Below, piece by piece: positions 16,696-25,390 of a stretch of 64,000 bases of DNA. How positions within the stretch are numbered: the stretch's first letter is position 1; each line of letters begins with the position of its first letter. Both the position numbers and the translations under genes were made by a program. Source of the DNA: Streptomyces sp. NBC_00234 (GTDB lineage Bacteria > Actinomycetota > Actinomycetes > Streptomycetales > Streptomycetaceae). Under the pieces are notes generated by a model. That model saw only the letters and a list, made by a program, of their open reading frames with translations. It was not told the origin of the DNA and did not search any database. Location of the stretch: NCBI RefSeq assembly GCF_036195325.1, contig NZ_CP108101.1, positions 7,688,001 to 7,752,000 on the forward strand, written 5' to 3'.

Positions 16696-17271
16696 ATGAG
16701 CACCTCTTCGCCCTCCTCGGCCGACACTTCGGATGCCTCTCCCGTCTGGGTGGCGTCGATGGGCGGCCCCTTGATCGTCATTCCTGTCTCCGCGCTGGCT
16801 TCATGGCGCGGCTGCACCGAGAACGGTGTCATCGTGGGGGACGCGACCGCTCCGGACGATTACGACCGCGCGTGTGCGGTGGACGAACTGGCCGGTGTGA
16901 TAGCCGTCGGCGACAACGGCGCCCAGGCACTGGTCCTGGCGGACGAACCGGCCACCAGCTGCTACCTGCCCGAGCATCGGGCCTTCCTGCGTTGGCTCGC
17001 GGCCGACTCCGAGGACAGGCTGAAGACAGCAGCCGAGGCTGTCCTCGCGGACCCCGCCACCGAGTGGGAAGAGTGCGGCACGTGGCTGTCGGACGGGACA
17101 GCCAAGCTCATGGACTCCGCAGGGGCGGGCGCCGAGTACCCCGGTGGCGGGATGCCCGCTCAGGCAACGGTCTCGTTGCCCACGGGCCGATGGAGGGTCC
17201 GCGCCGTTCACACCGAGGCGGATGAGGAGAACTGGGTCGGCTTGGTCCAGCTCCTCCCCACCGATGCCTAG
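16696..17271 (+). CDS. Imm21-like immunity protein family member, 191 aa
   Basis: The pattern VWVASMGGPLIVIPVSALAS near the start, then DYDRACAVDELAGVIAVGDN, ALVLADEPATSCYLP and FLRWLAADSEDRL fits the Imm21 family, small cytoplasmic proteins found beside polymorphic toxins. No toxin (no long repeat protein, LXG or WXG protein) is encoded in this window, so it is an orphan here. It diverges from the 110-aa hypothetical gene; the ~160 bases between them would hold both promoters. No good Shine-Dalgarno is seen before ATG 16696. Confidence 0.65.
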   Translation: MSTSSPSSADTSDASPVWVASMGGPLIVIPVSALASWRGCTENGVIVGDATAPDDYDRACAVDELAGVIAVGDNGAQALVLADEPATSCYLPEHRAFLRWLAADSEDRLKTAAEAVLADPATEWEECGTWLSDGTAKLMDSAGAGAEYPGGGMPAQATVSLPTGRWRVRAVHTEADEENWVGLVQLLPTDA

Positions 17272-17520
17272 GACTCTGATCGGGAGAGTTGGCGGTTGAA
17301 CGGTTGGATGGGCGGTGACGTCCTTTTGCGACGCATGTGAACGGTCGAGTGGGGCCCTCCGGCCACCTCGATGGCCTCCGCGTCCGCCACGGCTCCACCG
17401 CAGGTGGGGCCGCTTCCCGATGTGCCTCGAAAAAAAATGTGAGCCCCTGTCGATCCGGCGATGTCCCGTTCGACGTCATGATGTGCGGCGCCTCGCCGCA
17501 CGAAGACGCGACAGGACCTG

Positions 17521-18177
17521 ATGAGGAAGCACGTGGATCAACTGCTGAGAGTCCAGAACTTCAACGTCTCGAGTGACGGCATCGCTGCCGGTGTGGACCA
17601 GAGTCTCGAGAGGCCGTTCGGCTACGACCATCCGGAGAGACTGTTCGCCTGGGCCGGAGCCACGGCGAGCTGGCCCATGCGCACCGATCCCGGGGGCGGC
17701 CGGGGCCTCGACGACTACTTCACGCGGGACTTCGCACGCAACATCGGCGCCGAGATCATGGGGCGCAACAAGTTCGGGCCCCAGCGCGGGCCCTGGAACG
17801 ACCACGAGTGGCGCGGATGGTGGGGCGACGAGCCCCCCTTCCACACTCCGGTGTTCGTCATGACCCACCACACGCGTCCGTCGTTCACGCTCTCCGACAC
17901 CACGTTCCACTTCGTCGACGGCGACCCGGCCACCGTCCTCGAACAGGCCCGGGAAGCGGCGCGGGGCAAGGACGTCCGACTCGGCGGCGGGGTCACCACC
18001 ATCCGCCAGTTCCTCGACGCCGACCTCGTCGACACCATGCATGTGGCGGTCTCGCCGATCAAGCTCGGATCCGGACTACGTCTCTGGGAGTCCCCCGACG
18101 AGCTCCTCGACCGATTCCACCTGGAGGTCGTGCCCAGCCCGAGCGGCGTGACACACCACCTGTTCTGGCGAAGGTGA
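17521..18177 (+). CDS. Dihydrofolate reductase family protein (RibD C-terminal fold), 218 aa
   Basis: The N-terminus QNFNVSSDGIAAG and the C-terminal RLGGGVTTIRQFLDADLVDT with SPIKLGSGLRLWE are the RibD/DHFR-like pattern, with an NADPH-binding glycine motif GGG. Such proteins are NADPH-dependent reductases of unknown substrate and are not needed for folate synthesis. The start is uncertain: family sequence begins near residue 10, so GTG 17533 is also possible, and no clear Shine-Dalgarno precedes ATG 17521. The preceding 250 bases hold no gene and include an unusual run of eight A. Confidence 0.82.
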   Translation: MRKHVDQLLRVQNFNVSSDGIAAGVDQSLERPFGYDHPERLFAWAGATASWPMRTDPGGGRGLDDYFTRDFARNIGAEIMGRNKFGPQRGPWNDHEWRGWWGDEPPFHTPVFVMTHHTRPSFTLSDTTFHFVDGDPATVLEQAREAARGKDVRLGGGVTTIRQFLDADLVDTMHVAVSPIKLGSGLRLWESPDELLDRFHLEVVPSPSGVTHHLFWRR

Positions 18178-18460
18178 CGCGAGGCCCCCTCACGTTCGGG
18201 CTGTGACTGCGAGGGGGGCGTCCGCCCCGGCGGATGCCCTTCTCGCTGCCCCTCGAGCACCTCACCGTCCGACGACGCGCTCTGGCAGGCAGTCGTCGAG
18301 GCAAAGTGGGAAAAAGCACCGCAGCCAAGCAGACGTCTACCGAAGGGCCCACGACAGGCCAGGGGTCCTCAAAGCCGCTCTGGCCGCACGGGCAGGACCA
18401 TGGCAGCAGGGCGCCGCCCTCGACTTGCTCGGCCGACTCGTGGGCCGGGCGTAGAAGACC
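18178..18460. other. Intergenic region, nothing recognised
   Basis: These ~283 bases lie between two convergent genes. I see no convincing coding frame, repeat or strong hairpin. A short lysine-rich frame near 18300-18330 has no start signal. Confidence 0.4.
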
Positions 18461-19060
18461 CTAGTCGTCGTCCAACAGGGCCAGTTCCTCGTCCGTGAGC
18501 CGACCGAAGCAGGCCTCTTCTGTGATCATGACAGTGGACTGATTCCAGGACTCCAACCTGCTGTGCCGGGCGTTCAGGATCCAGCCCTCCTGCTTGTACG
18601 TAGCCAGGAAGTACGAGCCGTCCTTGCCGATCGGCGCTTCCTCGGAAGGCCGGGTCTCCTTCCAACCTCGCGACGCGAGGCCCGCGAGCACGGTGTCGAG
18701 CTGCCGGCGTGCCTTGTCCGGGTCGTTCCCGGAGGAACTCCACGTCGCGTTGGACGTCCACGAGACCACACACGGTGTCAGCCGAAGCGCGAACGCGGCC
18801 AGAGCCCGGTCCTTGTCGGTGGTTGCCTGGCGGGTCCAGCGATCGCCCACGGAGAAGCCCGTCCTCGTCCGTCCTCCAGGCAGCCCAGCAGCCGCGACGG
18901 CCGCGTCCAGATCCGCATGCACCGCCTTCTGACCGAAGGGGGCGGAGGACGCGGCCGCGGTCGGAGCGGAGCCCCCAAGGCTGCCACCGCATACGGTGAC
19001 GAGAACGACCCATGCGGCGGCGGCCGATACCCGTCGGACTCCGATGGCGCTGGTACGCAT
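18461..19060 (-). CDS. Putative secreted hypothetical protein, 199 aa
   Basis: ATG 19060, preceded by CGAGGGAAGAG, gives a protein with a signal peptide: basic MRTSAIGVRRVSA, a hydrophobic AAAAWVVLVTVCGG stretch and likely cleavage near TAAASSA. The Cys after the hydrophobic stretch lacks a proper lipobox, so lipidation is doubtful. The mature part has W- and T-rich strands (SWTSNATWSSSGNDPDKARR, ESWNQSTVMITEEACFG) and an acidic end. No domain is recognised. It may be a small extracytoplasmic protein of the type often found in streptomycetes. Confidence 0.7.
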   Translation of the reverse strand: MRTSAIGVRRVSAAAAWVVLVTVCGGSLGGSAPTAAASSAPFGQKAVHADLDAAVAAAGLPGGRTRTGFSVGDRWTRQATTDKDRALAAFALRLTPCVVSWTSNATWSSSGNDPDKARRQLDTVLAGLASRGWKETRPSEEAPIGKDGSYFLATYKQEGWILNARHSRLESWNQSTVMITEEACFGRLTDEELALLDDD

Positions 19061-19285
19061 GTGCTCTTCCCTCGGTGCGATGGCCGCCGGAGACGGCGCA
19101 TCCGGTACGGGCTGATGGATTCTCGCACGAGGGTCTCCCCGCTTCCCTGGAAGGGTGACGAGGGAAGAGGTGAGGTCAGAGCCGGGTCCGACCACCGACG
19201 TGCCGCCTCGTGTCGATGCGGAGCGCCCACGCACCCGGCGCGCCCGCGGAGTGCTGCGGGAGCTCCACGGCGCTCCGGCGAACGG

Positions 19286-21796
19286 CTACTCCGGGCTCTT
19301 CACCCAACGTGCGGCAAGCAGAAGTGCGATGTCGTCGGGCCGGTCTGCCGCCTGTCGCGCCTCCCGGATCACACGGTCCGCCGCGTCGGTCAGTGACGAC
19401 GAGCCGACTTCGGCGATCGTGCTGCGGAGCCGCTCGATGCCCAGGTCGATGTCGACTCCCGCCTGCTCGACCAGTCCGTCGGTGAACAGGGCCAGGATCG
19501 CGCCCGGTTCGAGTCGTAGGTCCGTGACCGGGTACGAAGCCGTTGGGTCGACTCCGAGCACGACGCCGCCGGCCAGGTCCAGGACCTCGGCCGTGCCGTC
19601 GGGGTGGCGCAGCACGGGCTGCGGGTGCCCGGCGCGTACGGCCTGTGTGAAGCCGGTTGCGGGGTCGAGGACGATGTAGCAGCAACTGGCGAACTGGCCA
19701 GGATCGAGGTCGATGAGCAGCCGGTTGGTGCCGTCCATCACCTCCTGCGGGTCATGGCCGCTCAGTGCGAAGGCGCGTACGGCGCTGCGTAGTTGGCCCA
19801 TGGTCGCGGCAGCGGCGACACCGTGGCCCTGGACGTCCCCGATGACCAGGGCGATGTCCTTGCCGGTCTCGATGACGTCGTACCAGTCGCCGCCGACGTC
19901 CATGCCCTGGGTGCCGGAGAGGTAGCGCCCGGCGGTGTCGACGTATTCGACCTCGGGCAGCCGCTGCGGCAGCAGGGCATCCTGGAGGCCGCGGGCCAGG
20001 GCTGCCTCCGTGTCGTAGCGCTGGGCGCGTTGGAGGGCCTGGGCGATGAGGCCGGCGAGGGCCGTGAGGACCGTGCGTTCCTCGGGGCTGAAGCCCCTCG
20101 GCTGGTCGAAGCCCAGGATGCACGAGCCGACGGGCCGCCCGGAGGCGATGAGGGGCAGGAACGCCCGGGCGCCGACGTCGGTCTCCATGGCGACGCCGGG
20201 ATAGGCGGCGGCCAGGCGCTGCATGGACTCGAAGAAGATGGGGCGGCCGGAGGTGAGTGCCTCCACGCCGGGAATGCGGGCGTTGAGGCCGACGCCGTCG
20301 AACGGGTCCAGGAACCCCTTCGGGAAGCCGGTCTCCCACTCCAGGTAGAGATGCCGCTCGTGCAGCAGGTAGATCGCCAGTTGTCTGCCGCCGAAGGCGG
20401 GCAGCAACTCCTCCGTGACCACGGCCGACACCTGGCGGGCGGTGACCGCCTCCGTCAGCGCGATGGCCAGGGCGACGGGCCGGTACAGCGCGGAGGACCG
20501 GTCGGCCGGGGATCCGAGTCCGACACCCGGGGTGGCGACCGATCCCGGGGCGTAGGCCGGCTGGTCCGTGGTGGTGAGCGTGGCCGTCACGCCGTCGCTG
20601 CCCGGGTAGAGCGACACGGACAGCCATTCCGTCGCGGTGTGCCGGGCGAGGAAGTGAACGGGTTCGACGGAGAGCAGGGCCGCCCGGTGGTGGTCGTCGT
20701 AGGCGGGGTTCCCGAACCACGGCAGGGCCTCCCACAGGACGTGTCCGACCAGGTCCGTCCTGGCGGTGCCGAGGAGGGCCTCCGCCGGATGGTTGACATA
20801 GGTGATCCGTCCGAGCCGGTCGAACGAGAGGATGGCGCGTGGCAGCCGGTCGGCTGCCTCGGGGGTGACCGGTCCCGCACCGAGATCCACCAGGGATCCG
20901 GTCAGATGGCTTCCCGCGCCGCGGCCGGGCGGGTGGGACCAGCGCCCCGACAGCTCCAGCAGGTGCGACCGGCCGTCGGCTCCCCGCAGCCGCATTCTGC
21001 GGATGATCGGTGTGCCCGACCCCACCGCCTGCCGGGCCAGCGTCCACAGCCCGTACGCGTCCTCGGGCACCAGCTGTGTCGCCAGCGCGTCGATGGTGCG
21101 GGGGAATTCGGCGGGCTCCATGCCGAGGATTGCGCACAGCTCCTCGTCCGCGGCGACGGCACCGCTGTCGAGGTCCCAGTCGAAGTGACCGATCTTGACC
21201 GGTGCGGCGGTGGTTGCGGGCAGCTGGACGGGTTCCGGATCGTCCTCCCACCGGGCCGGGGTTCCGTCCGATGCAAGCGCTTCGAGGGCGCCGCCGAGCA
21301 GCTGGGCGACGTGCTGCAATCTGCGACGGTCTGCCTCCCCGACCGGTTCTCCGGGGGTGGCGGGGCGCAGTACGACCAGGACGCCGACCTTTTCGAAGCC
21401 GCTGACGATGGGCACGAACAGCGAGCCGAAGGGGAACGGCAGGCCCGCCATCAGCTGCGGAAACCGGCGCATGGCTTCCTCGGCGTCGCCGAGGTACACG
21501 GGCTTCCCGGTGGACAAGGCCATGGCCACGGGGAAGGGCCGGTTCACATGCATGCGCCACCACGGCCGGAACAGCGGGATGGGCAGCCCTGCGAGCACCG
21601 CCAGCCGCAGCAGCCCCGGCGTCTCGGACCGCAGATAGATGCCGCCCGCGTAGCCTCCGGTGGCTTCGACCGCGCTCACCACGGCCTGTGCGAGCACCAC
21701 GGGCAGCTCGTCCTGCACGCGGCCGCCTTTCGGCCGCGCCGGCCCGGCCCCGCTCTCCCTGAGTGGGGCGTGCCTCGCAGCGCCGTACCAGGTCAC
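19286..21796 (-). CDS. GAF-PAS-PAS-GAF-PP2C (SpoIIE-type) serine/threonine phosphatase, 836 aa
   Basis: A multidomain signalling protein. In order: GAF-like domain (~30-190), two PAS domains (~200-310 and ~315-420; HFDWDLDSGAVAADEELCAI and ILSFDRLGRITYVNHPAEAL), a second GAF (~440-600), then a SpoIIE/PP2C domain (~615-830). The phosphatase metal ligands are visible in MDVGGDWYDVIE, FTDGLVEQAGV and DRPDDIALLL. Such proteins usually dephosphorylate anti-sigma-factor antagonists and respond to ligands or redox state through GAF/PAS. The N-terminal start is uncertain: GTG 21796 or GTG 21718. No anti-sigma gene lies nearby. Confidence 0.92.
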   Translation of the reverse strand: MTWYGAARHAPLRESGAGPARPKGGRVQDELPVVLAQAVVSAVEATGGYAGGIYLRSETPGLLRLAVLAGLPIPLFRPWWRMHVNRPFPVAMALSTGKPVYLGDAEEAMRRFPQLMAGLPFPFGSLFVPIVSGFEKVGVLVVLRPATPGEPVGEADRRRLQHVAQLLGGALEALASDGTPARWEDDPEPVQLPATTAAPVKIGHFDWDLDSGAVAADEELCAILGMEPAEFPRTIDALATQLVPEDAYGLWTLARQAVGSGTPIIRRMRLRGADGRSHLLELSGRWSHPPGRGAGSHLTGSLVDLGAGPVTPEAADRLPRAILSFDRLGRITYVNHPAEALLGTARTDLVGHVLWEALPWFGNPAYDDHHRAALLSVEPVHFLARHTATEWLSVSLYPGSDGVTATLTTTDQPAYAPGSVATPGVGLGSPADRSSALYRPVALAIALTEAVTARQVSAVVTEELLPAFGGRQLAIYLLHERHLYLEWETGFPKGFLDPFDGVGLNARIPGVEALTSGRPIFFESMQRLAAAYPGVAMETDVGARAFLPLIASGRPVGSCILGFDQPRGFSPEERTVLTALAGLIAQALQRAQRYDTEAALARGLQDALLPQRLPEVEYVDTAGRYLSGTQGMDVGGDWYDVIETGKDIALVIGDVQGHGVAAAATMGQLRSAVRAFALSGHDPQEVMDGTNRLLIDLDPGQFASCCYIVLDPATGFTQAVRAGHPQPVLRHPDGTAEVLDLAGGVVLGVDPTASYPVTDLRLEPGAILALFTDGLVEQAGVDIDLGIERLRSTIAEVGSSSLTDAADRVIREARQAADRPDDIALLLAARWVKSPE

Positions 21797-21948
21797 ACCT
21801 CAGGATGCTCCACACCTGCGCATTCACGCACCCGGTGGGATGTGGCGCGGCGGGGCTGCCGTCGGAATCCGCGCCCGCGGACGGCCCTGGCGTCGTCTGT
21901 GCAGTGGCGCTGGGTGGCCGCTCCACGGATTCGGGGCCTTGCTCTCCG

Positions 21949-22275
21949 TTACGCGCCAGGAGGCCGGTACCGGACTCGCTCGGCCTCGCGCAGGGCCCCC
22001 ATCGTCTCGTCGACGGTCAGGAGAACGGTCGTCTCGAACGAGCTGAGCGCGCCACCTCCGCTGATCGCCAACGCGACGGCGGCCATGGAGACGTTGTCCG
22101 GGGCTTCCCACAGGTTGTAGCCGTCGTGCGTGCCGAAGGCGTACCAGAAGCCGTGGAGCTTCCCGCCCACGGACTCGATGTACGACTCGGCGGCCTTTGC
22201 ACGGTCCTCGGGGTGGCCGATCAGCCGTGCCCACGTCTCCGGTGTGTAGCTGAACCTCGACAGATAGAGCGGCAT
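21949..22275 (-). CDS. GYD domain-containing protein, 108 aa
   Basis: The family pattern is clear: MPLYLSRFSYTPETWARLIG, FWYAFGTHDGYNLWEAPDNV and GGGALSSFETTVLLTV. GYD proteins are small ferredoxin-fold proteins related to stress-responsive dimeric alpha-beta barrels; their role is not known. The gene is on its own between the phosphatase (same strand, ~150 bases on) and a divergent reductase. Confidence 0.88.
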   Translation of the reverse strand: MPLYLSRFSYTPETWARLIGHPEDRAKAAESYIESVGGKLHGFWYAFGTHDGYNLWEAPDNVSMAAVALAISGGGALSSFETTVLLTVDETMGALREAERVRYRPPGA

Positions 22276-22511
22276 GGTGTCTCCCTTTCGCTTTCAAGGG
22301 GATGCCCCCGCTGGGCAGGGAAAGCGCCGGAGCGGCCAGCGCGTCCCCCGAACAGCCGGGGGCGATGACCGGTGTGGCCCACGGGCGGCGGGTGGTGGGC
22401 TGGCCCGGTGCCCCGGTTTCGCCCCGCGGCGGGCCGGACCGTTCAGCGGCTCGGACGGACCGGGGCGAACGGTGCCTCTGCCGGTGGCCGCCGTCGGTCT
22501 ACCGTGTGCTC

Positions 22512-23339
22512 ATGACAGCTCTGATCGTCGGTGGCAGCGGCTTTCTTGGAGCCGAGCTGATCCGGCAGGCGACAGCGGCCGGGCTCACGACGGCCGCGAC
22601 GTACGCGACCGCGCCCGGCGACGCCTCCCCGGCCGCGTGGTACCCGCTTGATCTGCGGGATGTGGGGCGCCTGGACGCCGTCATGGCCGAGGTCGGCCCG
22701 CAGTTCGTCGTCAACACGGCGAGTGGCAAGGCCGACTGGGCGGTTACGGCCGAGGGCCCCGTCCGTCTTGCGAGGGTCGCGGCGGAGTACGGAAGCCGAC
22801 TGGTCCACGTATCCAGCGACGCGGTGTTCTCCGGGGCCCGAGTCCACTACGACGAGACCTGCCTCCCCGACCCCGTCACCCCGTACGGAGCGGCGAAGGC
22901 GGCGGCGGAGACCGGAGTCCTCGTCGTGCATCCGCAGGCTACTGTCGCCCGAACGTCACTGATCATCGGCCACGGACGATCCGTACACGAGCACGCGGTG
23001 CACCGACTTGCCGCCGGCACCCGTGACGGCGCGCTGTTCACCGACGACATACGCTGCCCCGTGCACGTCGCCGACCTGGCTGCCGCCCTTCTGGAGCTGG
23101 CGTCGAGCGACGCGGCGGGTATCCACCATCTCGCAGGCTCCGACGCCGTGAGCCGTCACGAGCTCGGGGTCCTCATCGCCAGGCGTGACGGCCTCGACGC
23201 CTCCCGACTGCCCACGGGCCTGCGCGCGGGCAGCACGATTCCCGGCGCTCTCGACGTACGCCTCGACAGCCGGGCGACCCAGCGGACGCTGCGCACCACC
23301 CTGCGCGGTGCTCGGGAGTTCTGTACCGCACCGGCCTGA
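22512..23339 (+). CDS. RmlD-like NAD(P)-dependent sugar-nucleotide reductase/epimerase, 275 aa
   Basis: An extended-SDR protein with MTALIVGGSGFLGAELIRQA as nucleotide-binding motif (GGSGFLG), LVHVSSDAVFSG, the YGAAK catalytic Tyr/Lys, and HHLAGSDAVSRHELG near the end, all as in dTDP-4-dehydrorhamnose reductase-like proteins. ATG 22512 is used; the longer upstream frame is GC-rich noise. No other dTDP-rhamnose gene is nearby, so it may act on another substrate. Confidence 0.85.
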   Translation: MTALIVGGSGFLGAELIRQATAAGLTTAATYATAPGDASPAAWYPLDLRDVGRLDAVMAEVGPQFVVNTASGKADWAVTAEGPVRLARVAAEYGSRLVHVSSDAVFSGARVHYDETCLPDPVTPYGAAKAAAETGVLVVHPQATVARTSLIIGHGRSVHEHAVHRLAAGTRDGALFTDDIRCPVHVADLAAALLELASSDAAGIHHLAGSDAVSRHELGVLIARRDGLDASRLPTGLRAGSTIPGALDVRLDSRATQRTLRTTLRGAREFCTAPA

Positions 23340-23458
23340 CCCGCCGTGCCCATCGGCCTTGCTTCGGTGGACGGGTTGCGCTGAGTCCCGACGTACAACC
23401 AGAGCCCCGACTGCCGTTCCGGGCGGCTCCCTGCTTGTTGCAGACCGCTCATCGGCTT

Positions 23459-23700
23459 GCAGCAGGGACGCTGGTCGGCACCGCGGTGCTCTGGAACATC
23501 GACAACCACAACCGGTCCGCGCACATCGGGCTCGGGCTGCGGCCGTCCTCCCGGGACAAGGGCTACGGTACCGATGCGAGGGTGTGCTGCGCTCCTCCGC
23601 CTGGGTGATGGGCGAGTTCCTGGACGACGTGGTGCTCGGGCTCCTCGTCCAGGACTGGAAGCCGGACGCGAAGTCGCCTGCGGAGGTGGGCCCGGCCTGA
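23459..23700 (+). pseudogene. GNAT-family N-acetyltransferase remnant with internal deletion and frameshift
   Basis: One frame (from ~23459) reads GTLVGTAVLWNIDNHNRSAH then LGLRPSSRDKGYGTDA, the middle of a GNAT protein including the acetyl-CoA-binding turn (KGYGTDA). The very next bases (23579 on) continue in another frame as EGVLRSSAWVMGEFLDDVVL then GLLVQDWK, the normal C-terminus. About 40 residues between these motifs are missing, and the join shifts the frame. The N-terminal part is also absent. It follows an intact reductase gene by 120 bases. Confidence 0.78.
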
Positions 23701-23751
23701 TCCCTCGCCGGGAAGCAAGGGAACGAGCCGGGCCCTGGCCCCGAGGGGGGC

Positions 23752-24300
23752 TCAGCGCTTGAGCGTGAAGGTGAAGGCGCCGGAGAGCTTGCCGCCCAGC
23801 CGGACTGCCGAAACGAGGTTCCCCTCCGCGATCAGCCGTTCGACCTCTGCCCGCGAAAGACCGCACCCTTCAGCGATCAGTCGCACCGGCCGGACAGGGA
23901 TCCGAGCCGCGTTCCGGACCGAGATGTCGATCACCTCGTGGTCCAGGTGATCCGATCCGCCCGTGTCGAGGCGCCAGGCGTTGTCCCAGTCGAGGGCGAT
24001 GCGATTACGGCGCCGCACGAGCGGATCCTGGAGCAGCTCAGCTGCCAGGCCCGGGTCGTTGTCGTGCATCCGGTCCAGCAGTTCAGGTCGTATGGAGCGC
24101 ACGTTCATCCGCTCCAGGACCGTCAGTTTTGCCGTTTCCCCGCAAGCGGTGCAGAGCACGAGGAGCCAGGCGTCGAGGAGCTTGTGGTGTGCGTTGACGC
24201 GAAATTTGCCGTTGGCCCGGAAGCGCTCGGACGCGCACGCGGGGCAACGGCGGAGAACGGTCGGCAGGCAGGTGGGCATGACGACCCAGTTGTCGAGCAC
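23752..24300 (-). CDS. DUF1062 domain protein, 182 aa
   Basis: The N-terminus has two CxxC pairs (RRCPACASERF and LVLCTACGETAKL) that can form a zinc ribbon. LLDRMHDNDPGLAAELLQDP and the C-terminal LIAEGCGLSRAEVERLIAEG, which resembles a small S4-like helical module, complete the DUF1062 pattern. Biochemical role is unknown. The protein has the usual family length. Confidence 0.85.
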   Translation of the reverse strand: MLDNWVVMPTCLPTVLRRCPACASERFRANGKFRVNAHHKLLDAWLLVLCTACGETAKLTVLERMNVRSIRPELLDRMHDNDPGLAAELLQDPLVRRRNRIALDWDNAWRLDTGGSDHLDHEVIDISVRNAARIPVRPVRLIAEGCGLSRAEVERLIAEGNLVSAVRLGGKLSGAFTFTLKR

Positions 24301-24610
24301 AGAAGTACACCGGTTTCAGTGAGAAGTCCGCAGCAAAAGGCAGCGCGGCGCACAGGTGCGACGCGCGACGAATCAGCGCTCGGGAGGTCTCACAGGGTGT
24401 ACAACGGCATGTCCCTCTACTGGACGACAACTTGGTTCGGCAGCACGGTAGTTGCGCACGGCGGCGCAGTTCCAGTGGTTTTCGCCTCACCGCCAGGCAT
24501 TGGCCGGCGGATCACGGGCGGAGGCGCAGCCGGATCGTGGATCAGTCGCACGAGTCGCCGGACAGGCCCCGGTTGGACCGCCCGGAGTGGTCGCGTGGTG
24601 GGATCTCCGT
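24301..24610. other. Intergenic region between divergent genes
   Basis: About 310 bases separate the leftward DUF1062 gene from the rightward hypothetical gene at 24611. Both promoters should lie here. I see no further gene, and the frame that extends the rightward gene upstream is arginine-rich and has no family character. Confidence 0.4.
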
Positions 24611-25390
24611 ATGACGGATTGGTCGCAACTCAGCCATGCGTACGGCTCCGCGGAGGACATACCCGCCTTGCTGGACCGGATCGCATCGGATCCAGCCCCC
24701 GAGCTGTGGAACGACCTGTGGTCGGCACTCTGTCACCAGGGCAGCGTCTACCCGGCCAGCTTCGCGGCGCTGCCCTGGCTTGCCGATGTCGCGGGCGGGA
24801 GCGACGGGGAGCAGGCGGTGAGCGCGCTGACCCTGGCCGGTGCGATCTTGGCGGGCTCCGGCCAGCCGCACGGAGCCGGCGACGTACGTGTGCAACACGC
24901 GGTCGAGATCGGTACTTTGCTGTCGCTGGCGAACGAACACCTCCGGGCGGCGACCGATCGCACCGAGTACGTCTACCTTCTGGAAGCCGTCCTGAGCTTC
25001 GAAGGCGTCCTGGGCTGGAGTGACGACCTGGCGTGGGGACTTACCAACGAGGAGTACGAGGTCTCCTGCTCCGGTTGCGAAGCAGACCTCTTCATCGTCC
25101 TCGGCGAGCGAGGACTCTTCTCCAGCAGTGGCGACTACGCGCTGACGGAGGAGGACGTCGATACGAGGCCCTTGCGCCCTGCCAATCCCGCAGACCTGGA
25201 CGGCATCGGACGACGTCTCCACGGCATCGCGCTCGCCGACGGCCGGCAGGAGGTTGCCGACATGCTGACCTACGTCTTCGGCGACGCGACGTGCCCCGAC
25301 TGTGAAGCGGACTTCTCGGTGGCCGCTCAGGTCAGCGCGCGCTGGTCGGCCATGGGGCAGGCGGACACTCCCTGGGGCCGCAGGCCCTAG
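24611..25390 (+). CDS. Hypothetical protein with two CxxC-EAD motifs, 259 aa
   Basis: No named family is recognised. ATG 24611 begins MTDWSQLSHAYGSAEDIPAL, followed by predicted helical repeats (WSALCHQGSVYPASFAALPW) that resemble HEAT-like proteins. Two matching cysteine pairs are striking: C153-SG-C156-EAD and C228-PD-C231-EAD. Together they could bind one zinc ion. Composition suggests a cytoplasmic protein. Its end overlaps the end of the convergent LacI gene by four bases. Confidence 0.65.
   Translation: MTDWSQLSHAYGSAEDIPALLDRIASDPAPELWNDLWSALCHQGSVYPASFAALPWLADVAGGSDGEQAVSALTLAGAILAGSGQPHGAGDVRVQHAVEIGTLLSLANEHLRAATDRTEYVYLLEAVLSFEGVLGWSDDLAWGLTNEEYEVSCSGCEADLFIVLGERGLFSSSGDYALTEEDVDTRPLRPANPADLDGIGRRLHGIALADGRQEVADMLTYVFGDATCPDCEADFSVAAQVSARWSAMGQADTPWGRRP

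Noticed and set aside
18203..18464. Short rightward frames in the 18.2-18.46 kb gap
   Set aside because: No ribosome-binding site or recognisable domain; composition typical of shadow frames.
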